A DNA stretch of 6,488 nucleotides from contig JAMNXK010000125.1 of NCBI GenBank assembly GCA_023653245.1, positions 1-6,488 on the forward strand, given 5' to 3'. Every line of letters begins with the position of its first letter. Positions within the stretch are counted from its first letter, which is position 1. The notes under the pieces were generated by a model that saw only the letters and a list, made by a program, of their open reading frames with translations, made no database searches and was not told the DNA's origin. Below are positions 1 through 4,754 of this stretch, piece after piece. Origin of the DNA: Tagaea sp. (GTDB lineage Bacteria; Pseudomonadota; Alphaproteobacteria; CACIAM-22H2). Both the position numbers and the translations under genes were made by a program.

Positions 1-9
1 CCTGGAATC

Positions 10-45
10 TTGGAAGTCGCGGAGATTTAGGGCTATTCTGTCCGC
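10..45 (+). promoter_or_regulatory. Possible promoter giving a leaderless transcript of the cNMP-binding gene
   Basis: TTGGAA at 10-15 and TATTCT at 34-39 are separated by 18 bases and each match 4 of 6 positions or better of the sigma-70 consensus. The -10-like box ends six bases before the ATG at 46, so transcription would begin at or next to the start codon. No good Shine-Dalgarno lies at the usual distance: GGAGA at 21-25 is about 20 bases upstream. Both boxes are short and degenerate, so this is only a candidate. Confidence 0.3.
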
Positions 46-564
46 ATGGCGGACGAGTTCAGCCGAGTCTACCGCAAAGGGGACCTGATCTTCGAAGAGG
101 GCGAGGACGGGCATTTCGCCTGTCTGCTTCGCGAAGGCGCGGTCGAAATTTTCCGCGGCCACGGCGCCAATCTCGCCACCATCGCCAAAATCCATCCCGG
201 CCAAATCTTCGGCGAGTTGTCGCTGGTCGACGGCGGCAAGCGCATGGGTTCGGCGCGCGCGCTCGTCGACAGCAAGGTGTTCCTGCTCGACGAGAAAATC
301 TTCAAGGGCAAGCTCGACGGCTTGCCCGTCTCCTTGCACAAGACCTTCGATCGTCTGCTGGAGTTCGTGCGCGAGACGCTGCCGCATGGTCTTGCGAAGC
401 CGGGCGAGGAAGGGTCGGGCGATCCGATCCTGATGGAGGAGATCGGCACCTTCATCGAAGGCGCCGAGTTCGGCGCCGCCATGGCCAAGCAAAACGACAA
501 ATTCCTGCAGTCGCTGTCGGAACTGCTGGTCTACTACGCCAAGCGCCGCATGCCGCCGCGCTGA
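46..564 (+). CDS. Stand-alone cyclic nucleotide-binding domain protein (Crp/cNMP-binding fold)
   Basis: This 172-residue protein is dominated by one cyclic nucleotide-binding beta-roll, roughly residues 5-90. The phosphate-binding cassette is visible as FGELSLVDGGKRMGSARA (55-72). Glu57 sits at the ribose-contacting position and Arg66 nine residues later at the phosphate-contacting position, the spacing seen in PKA-type domains, so cAMP or cGMP binding is plausible. Crp/Fnr regulators continue into a winged helix-turn-helix, but here residues 95-172 form an uncharacterised tail with probable helices (100-112, 128-165) and no recognisable DNA-binding motif. It is therefore more likely a small ligand sensor or adaptor than a transcription factor. 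No signal peptide or membrane segment is seen. The ATG at 46 is chosen because the domain begins immediately after it. The gene converges on the ScfR-type regulator, with a REP-like element between. The fold call is firm; ligand and role are inferred. Confidence 0.85.
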   Translation: MADEFSRVYRKGDLIFEEGEDGHFACLLREGAVEIFRGHGANLATIAKIHPGQIFGELSLVDGGKRMGSARALVDSKVFLLDEKIFKGKLDGLPVSLHKTFDRLLEFVRETLPHGLAKPGEEGSGDPILMEEIGTFIEGAEFGAAMAKQNDKFLQSLSELLVYYAKRRMPPR

Positions 565-588
565 GGCGGAGCGGCGAGATCGCGCGTG

Positions 589-660
589 CCTCATGGTTCG
601 ACAGGCTCACCATGAGGCCCCCTAAAGTAGGCCTCACCCTGAGCTTGTCGAAGGGCGAGG
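589..660. repeat. REP-like element: two hairpin units in inverted orientation
   Basis: Unit A (589-617) is a perfect hairpin with arms CCTCATGGT (589-597) and ACCATGAGG (609-617) around the loop TCGACAGGCTC. Unit B (632-660) has arms CCTCACCCT (632-640) and AGGGCGAGG (652-660) around GAGCTTGTCGA, which is the near-exact reverse complement of the unit A loop. The units match at 21 of 29 positions in inverted alignment. GAGGCC (614-619) and GGCCTC (630-635) can also pair across the spacer. The TCGACAAGCTC core is a familiar dispersed palindrome of alphaproteobacterial genomes. It lies between two convergent stop codons (564 and 688), so it may end or stabilise transcripts from both sides. No other copy is present in this window. 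Confidence 0.85.
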
Positions 661-687
661 CCGGTCCAAGACTCGAGACGGCGAGCC

Positions 688-2109
688 CTATCCCTTCTTG
701 AACGCGAAGGCCGAGGCGCCTTTGACCGCCGGATCGATGTCGAGCCGGTGCTGCAGCGGCGGGTAGGCGCGCTGGCGGCAATTCTCGCGCTCGCAGAGCC
801 GGCAGCCCGCACCGATCTCGACCTCGCGCAGGCGCGATGTCAGGTCCCAGCCATCGGCGTAGACCAGCTCGGTCGCGCGGGCGATGTCGCAGCCGATGCC
901 GATGGCGAGGGTGGAGGCCGGCTCGCCGAAACCGGGCGCGGGCTTGGTCAGCGTGCGCGCGATCGAAAAGAACGTGGCGCCGTCGGGCAGCCGCGCGATC
1001 TGGGTCAGGATGCGCCCCGGGCTCGCGAAAGCCTCGTGCACCACCCAGCGCGGGCACGAGCCGCCGAAGCGCGAGAAATGGAACCCGGCCGCCGAAATGC
1101 GCTTGGACACGTTGCCGGCGACGTCCACGCGCACCAGCCAGAACGGCACGGCCTTGTCGTTGGGCCGCTGCAGCGTCGCCAAACGATGGCAGGCTTGTTC
1201 GAACGACACGCCGAAGCGCTGCGCCAAGCGGTCGATGTCGTAGCGCAGGTGCCGCGCGGCTTCGAGATAGGGCGCGTAGGGCATCAGCACCGCGCCGGCG
1301 AAGTAGTTGTGGAGCCCGACGCGCACCAGCGTTTCGGTTTCCGGCGAGGCGAGCTTCGCGGCGCGGATGATCGCATCGACCGCCTCGCGCGCTTCGATCA
1401 GGCCGATCTGATAGGCCATGTGGAAGCGGCGCGAGGCGCGCGGGAGGATTTCCGAAAGCCGCAGCGTGCGCGACTTCGCGTCGTAGCGGCGCACGGCGCC
1501 GTCGAGCGCTTCGGGGGGTGCGATCTCGACCGACATGCCGTGCTTCGCGCGCGCATAATCGAGCATCACGCGCCACGGCTCGCCGGGCGGCAGCTGGGCG
1601 CCTTGCACCAGGGCTTCGGCCGCGCGCTCGATCTCGTCGAAGTAGTTGGTGCGGTCGTGGAAGAAATCGCGCGACTCCTCGGCCGGCAGCACCGTCTTGC
1701 GCGTGCGCCCGCCGCCCAGGCCGAGCGTCATCGACTGCGCGTCCTCGCGCGCCAGGCGGTAGGCCCGGTACAATTCGAGGATCGCCTTGGCCGCGTTGGG
1801 GGCCGCTTCGGCCAGCGCCTTGATCTCCTCGCCGCCGATGTCGCCGCCGTCGAGCGTGGAATCCGCGAATACCTCGCGCAAGCCCGAGGCGAGTTTGCGG
1901 TCGTCGTCGTCGGAGAGATCGGCCAGATCGACGTCGAAGCTTTTGCCGAGCTTGAGCAGCAGCGAGACCGTGACCGGGCGCTCGTCGTGCTCGATCAGGT
2001 TGAGATAGGACGGCGAAATCCCCAAGAGCTCCGCCATGCGCGCCTGGGTGAGGTCGCGCGCCTGGCGCAGGCGGCGAATCTTGTTGCCGAGCAGGGTCTT
2101 GCGGGCCAT
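688..2109 (-). CDS. ScfR/RamB-type transcriptional regulator (XRE HTH + ImmA/IrrE-like + ScfR C-terminal domain)
   Basis: This 473-residue cytoplasmic DNA-binding protein probably senses a short-chain acyl-CoA and controls the adjacent isocitrate lyase gene. Residues 8-65 are an XRE/Cro helix-turn-helix (LTQARMAELLGISPSYLNLIE at 20-40). Residues about 175-310 correspond to the ImmA/IrrE (DUF955) region, but the HExxH metal site is absent: the equivalent segment reads RRFHMAYQIGLIEA (227-240), so protease activity is not expected. The C-terminal part has GSCPRWVVHEAF (350-361) and a cysteine cluster CRLCERENC (Cys436, Cys439, Cys444), the hallmark of the DUF2083/ScfR family that includes RamB, PccR and MccR. 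The length is typical. ATG at 2109 is preceded by GGAGA about nine bases upstream. The gene is divergent from aceA across 186 bp, which fits autoregulation plus control of aceA. Family assignment is strong; ligand and target are inferred from relatives and position. Confidence 0.92.
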   Translation of the reverse strand: MARKTLLGNKIRRLRQARDLTQARMAELLGISPSYLNLIEHDERPVTVSLLLKLGKSFDVDLADLSDDDDRKLASGLREVFADSTLDGGDIGGEEIKALAEAAPNAAKAILELYRAYRLAREDAQSMTLGLGGGRTRKTVLPAEESRDFFHDRTNYFDEIERAAEALVQGAQLPPGEPWRVMLDYARAKHGMSVEIAPPEALDGAVRRYDAKSRTLRLSEILPRASRRFHMAYQIGLIEAREAVDAIIRAAKLASPETETLVRVGLHNYFAGAVLMPYAPYLEAARHLRYDIDRLAQRFGVSFEQACHRLATLQRPNDKAVPFWLVRVDVAGNVSKRISAAGFHFSRFGGSCPRWVVHEAFASPGRILTQIARLPDGATFFSIARTLTKPAPGFGEPASTLAIGIGCDIARATELVYADGWDLTSRLREVEIGAGCRLCERENCRQRAYPPLQHRLDIDPAVKGASAFAFKKG

Positions 2110-2295
2110 CGCCTGTCTCCGTCCGGTATTTACAAGCTTTACAATATTGAGCGGCCGATTGCAAAGGATGCCACGTGTTTACGGGAATTATAGGGTTTTT
2201 GCGTTTGCGTCTCGGCACCGCATCGTGAAGATATTTACAGGCCGAACGTTGTTCGGGGGACGGCGCGAGACGCCGCAATTCGGAAGGAGAAGATC
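2110..2295. promoter_or_regulatory. Divergent regulator/aceA control region with repeated TTTRC motifs
   Basis: This 186-bp region is much richer in A/T than its surroundings and must hold both promoters. TTTACAA occurs twice as a direct repeat (2129-2135 and 2138-2144), TTTACGG at 2178-2184, TTTGCG twice in tandem (2198-2209), TTTACAG at 2234-2240, and TTGCAAA at 2159-2165 (TTTGCAA on the other strand). From memory, PccR of Rhodobacter uses a pair of TTTGCAAA boxes and RamB an AAAGTTTGCAAA-like box, so these are candidate ScfR-family sites. A perfect TATAAT reads leftward at 2192-2187, 78 bases from the regulator start, but without a clear -35. TATTTA at 2232-2237 is a weak -10 candidate for aceA. 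Confidence 0.6.
2242..2275 (+). other. Two adjacent small hairpins in the aceA leader
   Basis: CCGAAC (2242-2247), loop GTT, GTTCGG (2251-2256) form a perfect 6-bp stem. Directly after it, CGGCG (2261-2265), loop CGAGA, CGCCG (2271-2275) form a 5-bp stem. They end about eight bases before the AAGGAGA ribosome binding site. They could affect mRNA stability or ribosome access, or be chance in GC-rich DNA. Confidence 0.35.
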
Positions 2296-3585
2296 ATGAC
2301 GACCGACTGGACGAACGATCCGCGCTGGCAGGGCATCAAGCGCGACTACACCCAGGCCGACGTGAAGAAGCTCGCGGGCTCGGTCACGGTCGAACACACG
2401 CTGGCGCGGCGCGGCGCCGAGCGGCTGTGGAAGCAGCTGCACACCACGCCGTTCGTGCGCTCCTTGGGGGCGCTGACCGGCAACCAAGCGGTCCAGCAGG
2501 TCAAGGCCGGGTTGCAGGCGATCTATCTCTCCGGCTGGCAGGTCGCGGCCGACGCCAACAACGCGGGCCAGATGTATCCCGATCAATCGCTCTATCCCGC
2601 TTCGTCGGTGCCCGACGTGGTCAAGCGCATCAACAACGCGCTGCGCCGGGCGGACCAGATTCAAACGATGGAAGGCAAGGGCGACATCGATTGGTTCGCC
2701 CCCATCGTCGCCGACGCGGAAGCCGGGTTCGGCGGCCCGTTGAACGCCTTCGAACTCATGAAGGGCATGATCGAGGCGGGGGCCGCAGGCGTGCATTTCG
2801 AGGACCAGCTCGCCTCGGAAAAGAAATGCGGCCATCTCGGCGGCAAGGTGCTGGTGCCGATGCAAACGCATGTGCGCACGTTGAACGCCGCGCGCATGGC
2901 CGCCGACGTCGAGAACGTGCCCAGCGTGCTCGTCGCGCGCACCGACGCGCATTCGGCCCAGCTCATCACCTCGGATGTGGACGAGCGCGACCGGCCGTTC
3001 CTCACCGGCGAGCGCACGTCGGAAGGCTTCTTCCGCATCAAGCCGGGCAAGGGTGTGGAATACGCGATCGCGCGCGGCCTGGCTTACGCCGAGTACTGCG
3101 ATCTCATCTGGTGGGAGACGTCGGAGCCCGATCTGGGCGAGGCGCGCGAATTCGCGACCGAAGTGCGGCGCAAATTCCCCGGCAAGCTCTTCGCCTATAA
3201 CTGCTCGCCGTCGTTCAACTGGCGGCGCAAGCTCGATCTCACCACGATCGAGACGTACCAGGAGCGCATCGCCGAGATGGGCTACAAATTCCAGTTCGTC
3301 ACGCTCGCCGGGTTCCACGCGCTGAACTTCTCGATGTTCGAGCTGGCGCGCGGTTACAACAAGCGCGGCATGGGCGCCTATTCGGAACTCCAGCAGGCCG
3401 AGTTCGACGCCGAGAAAGTCGGCTACACCGCCACGCGCCATCAGCGCGAAGTGGGCACGTCGTATTTCGACGCGGTCGCGGTGGCGATCTCCGCGGGCAA
3501 GTCCTCGACCACCGCGATGGCCGGCTCGACCGAGCACGACCAGTTCGACGACCACAAGCCCAAGGCCGCCAACGCGGCCGAATAA
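2296..3585 (+). CDS. aceA: Isocitrate lyase (EC 4.1.3.1), glyoxylate shunt
   Basis: Isocitrate lyase cleaves isocitrate to glyoxylate and succinate, the first committed step of the glyoxylate bypass that allows growth on acetate, fatty acids and other C2-yielding substrates. The 429-residue protein matches the usual bacterial length (E. coli AceA is about 434) and appears complete. The catalytic signature KKCGHLGGK is at 176-184 with catalytic Cys178 and His180. Other family blocks are [10 protein letters not shown] (79-88), [10 protein letters not shown] (138-147, metal and substrate binding), [16 protein letters not shown] (165-180), NCSPSFNW (302-309) and TLAGFHALN (336-344). ATG at 2296 follows a strong AAGGAGA (2284-2290). 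It is cytoplasmic and normally tetrameric. Malate synthase, the next shunt enzyme, is not in this window, so aceA appears monocistronic and ends at an intrinsic terminator. Regulation by the divergent ScfR-type protein is inferred. Confidence 0.98.
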   Translation: MTTDWTNDPRWQGIKRDYTQADVKKLAGSVTVEHTLARRGAERLWKQLHTTPFVRSLGALTGNQAVQQVKAGLQAIYLSGWQVAADANNAGQMYPDQSLYPASSVPDVVKRINNALRRADQIQTMEGKGDIDWFAPIVADAEAGFGGPLNAFELMKGMIEAGAAGVHFEDQLASEKKCGHLGGKVLVPMQTHVRTLNAARMAADVENVPSVLVARTDAHSAQLITSDVDERDRPFLTGERTSEGFFRIKPGKGVEYAIARGLAYAEYCDLIWWETSEPDLGEAREFATEVRRKFPGKLFAYNCSPSFNWRRKLDLTTIETYQERIAEMGYKFQFVTLAGFHALNFSMFELARGYNKRGMGAYSELQQAEFDAEKVGYTATRHQREVGTSYFDAVAVAISAGKSSTTAMAGSTEHDQFDDHKPKAANAAE

Positions 3586-3606
3586 GAAAAACCGGGTTTA
3601 GGGAGG

Positions 3607-3664
3607 CCCAGGCTCGATAGCTTGGGGAAGGGGCGGCGTGCCGGACGGCGCGCCGCCTTTTTCT
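3607..3664 (+). terminator. Rho-independent terminator of aceA, preceded by a second hairpin
   Basis: The terminator stem spans 3632-3657. GGCGGCG (3632-3638) pairs with CGCCGCC (3651-3657), extended inward by a T-G wobble and GCC/GGC around the tetraloop GGAC, giving an 11-bp stem followed by TTTTT at 3658-3662. Upstream, CCCAGGCT (3607-3614) pairs with AGCTTGGG (3619-3626) around CGAT with one G-T wobble. That first hairpin has no T-tract and may protect the 3' end. The T-tract orientation fits termination of aceA rather than of the convergent SMR gene. Confidence 0.85.
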
Positions 3665-3672
3665 TGGCGCGG

Positions 3673-3990
3673 TCAGGCGCTGGCGATCTTCAACCCGGCG
3701 ACGCCCGCGATGATCAACAGGGCGGAGATCGCCTTCAGCGCGGTCAACGCCTCGCCGAGGAACAGATAGCCGAGCACGACCGTTCCGAGCGTTCCCACGG
3801 CCGTCCAAATCGGGTAGGCGACGCTGACGGGCAAGGTCTTCATCGCCAGGGTCAGGAAGGTGATCCCGAGCACGACGGCCACGACGGTGACGGCCGTGGC
3901 GAGCGGCTTGGTGAAGCCTTCCGAGTATTTCATGCTCATCGCGAAGGTCACTTCGAAGATCGCGGCCAGACCGAGATAGAACCAAGACAT
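3673..3990 (-). CDS. Small multidrug resistance (SMR) family transporter
   Basis: This 105-residue inner-membrane protein has four predicted membrane helices (about 3-21, 33-51, 57-78 and 84-103), the size and layout of the SMR family of proton-coupled drug or guanidinium exporters, which act as dimers. It begins MSW, has the essential membrane Glu at position 13, Tyr59 and Trp62 (AYPIW, 58-62), and the block TAVGTLGTVVLGYLFLGE (63-80). It aligns without gaps to E. coli SugE/Gdx as I recall it, but SugE residues Gly10, Trp16 and Ser42 are Ala, Phe and Gly here, so guanidinium export should not be assumed. The start at 3990 is chosen because the helix starts there and AAGGAAAT precedes it at good distance; a longer reading frame upstream merely overlaps tetR. 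It lies 32 nt downstream of the tetR gene on the same strand, which suggests a repressor-pump operon. Confidence 0.93.
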   Translation of the reverse strand: MSWFYLGLAAIFEVTFAMSMKYSEGFTKPLATAVTVVAVVLGITFLTLAMKTLPVSVAYPIWTAVGTLGTVVLGYLFLGEALTALKAISALLIIAGVAGLKIASA

Positions 3991-4022
3991 TTGCGGATTT
4001 CCTTCAAATGGGCGCTCGCGGC

Positions 4023-4625
4023 CTATGCCGCGATTTGGTCGAGGAAGGCGTCGAAGACTTGCCGCGCGACGCGGCCGGCGGCGCCCGATCGGCTTTGCAG
4101 CATCAGGCCGTCCCCCAGCGTCAGGGCCTGAACGGCCAGGACATGCGGGTCGAGCTCGGCGCGAACTTCGCCCTGCCGCCGCGCGGCGGCGAAGGTGCTT
4201 TCGAATCCGGCGATCAATCGGTCGTTGGCGCGCTCGATGGCGCGAACGGCCGCGCCGTCCGTCGCGCCGAGCTCCGCCATCGCGTTGACCATGAGGCATC
4301 CGCGGCGGGAGGGGTGATCCGCGTCCGCCGCCCAGATATCGAAGACCGCGCGGATATTCGCCAGCGCCGATCCGGGACGCCGCAGGCGTTCCACGACATG
4401 ACCGACTTTCTTGTCGGTGTACTCGGAGACGACGCGCTCGAAGAGCGCCGCCTTGTCGCCGAAGGCGTAGCGCAAGCTTTGCCGATGCAGACCGGTCGCG
4501 TCTTCGAGCACGGCGTAGCTCGTGCCGGCATAGCCGAGGCTCCAGAAAGCCGAGGTGGCTTGCGCCAGCGCTTCCGCTTCTTCGAATTCCCTCGGGCGGC
4601 CGAGTTGCGAGGTTCCGTGTCCCAT
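4023..4625 (-). CDS. TetR/AcrR family transcriptional repressor
   Basis: This 200-residue regulator has an N-terminal TetR helix-turn-helix. GRPREFEEAEAL (9-20) starts helix 1, and the recognition region lies in VLEDATGLHRQSLRYAFGDK (39-58), the most conserved part of the family. Residues 65-200 form the variable ligand-binding and dimerisation domain, containing RRGCLMVNAMAELG (107-120) with Cys110 as its only cysteine. A GCLxV...AE block of this kind is also found around the redox-active Cys106 of E. coli NemR, although the GC-x-x-x-N-x-x-x-E pattern is widespread in TetR proteins. The gene is followed closely by the SMR transporter in the same direction and is divergent from a secreted hydrolase. 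A 26-bp inverted repeat lies 6 nt upstream of its ATG, so negative autoregulation with control of the pump is the likely arrangement. The inducer is unknown. Upstream ribosome binding is weak (AGG near -8). Confidence 0.94.
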   Translation of the reverse strand: MGHGTSQLGRPREFEEAEALAQATSAFWSLGYAGTSYAVLEDATGLHRQSLRYAFGDKAALFERVVSEYTDKKVGHVVERLRRPGSALANIRAVFDIWAADADHPSRRGCLMVNAMAELGATDGAAVRAIERANDRLIAGFESTFAAARRQGEVRAELDPHVLAVQALTLGDGLMLQSRSGAAGRVARQVFDAFLDQIAA

Positions 4626-4631
4626 CGGCCT

Positions 4632-4657
4632 ATATTATGAATGATCGGTCATAATAT
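4632..4657. promoter_or_regulatory. Probable TetR operator (26-bp inverted repeat)
   Basis: ATATTATGA (4632-4640) and TCATAATAT (4649-4657) are perfect 9-bp inverted arms separated by ATGATCGG. An inner alternative, ATGA-TCGG-TCAT (4641-4652), shares the right arm. The repeat starts 6 nt from the tetR start codon and includes TATTAT on the leftward strand and CATAAT on the rightward strand, both 5 of 6 matches to a -10 box. A bound repressor could thus block both directions. Length and position are typical of TetR-family autoregulatory operators; the identity of the bound protein is inferred. Confidence 0.75.
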
Positions 4658-4706
4658 CAAGCACATTCGTCGTAACCCTGCGCGCCGTTCTTTTTTGTGC
4701 CCGCGC

Positions 4707-4750
4707 TTGACGGAGATTGAATCTCCCGGCAACCTAATCGCGGGGGAATT
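4707..4750 (+). promoter_or_regulatory. Hydrolase leader: -35-like box, 15-bp palindrome and ribosome binding site
   Basis: TTGACG (4707-4712) resembles a -35 element, but the only -10-like sequence downstream (CCTAAT, 4733-4738) is 20 bases away. It overlaps the first base of GGAGATT-G-AATCTCC (4712-4726), a perfect 7-bp inverted repeat around one base that could be an operator or a small hairpin. GGGGGAA at 4742-4748 serves as the Shine-Dalgarno for ATG 4755 and helps choose that start. Confidence 0.35.
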
Positions 4751-4754
4751 TAAG

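Noticed and set aside
2172..2177. CACGTG palindrome in the aceA control region
   Set aside because: A six-base palindrome is expected by chance and no partner site or known bacterial regulator supports it.
748..2193. 481-codon open frame on the plus strand, antisense to the regulator
   Set aside because: Long antisense frames are common in GC-rich genes; no domain or ribosome binding site is seen and the opposite strand encodes a well-conserved protein.
452..2278. 608-codon open frame on the minus strand
   Set aside because: It is out of frame with the clearly recognisable ScfR-type regulator, its product is Arg/Ala-rich low-complexity as expected of GC-rich shadow frames, and its C-terminal end merely translates the REP element and the antisense of the cNMP-binding gene.
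2188..3555. 455-codon open frame antisense to aceA
   Set aside because: It mirrors the codon structure of isocitrate lyase and shows no recognisable motif.
3673..4299. Longer start for the SMR gene (208 codons)
   Set aside because: The extra N-terminal part is Arg-rich, overlaps tetR in another frame, and the SMR fold with its own ribosome binding site begins at 3990.
4008..4640. 210-codon open frame antisense to tetR
   Set aside because: Shadow of a confident TetR gene, with no motif support.
4641..4754. Upstream in-frame ATG for the hydrolase
   Set aside because: It lies inside the inverted-repeat operator, lacks a ribosome binding site, and would put 38 polar residues before a clear signal peptide.
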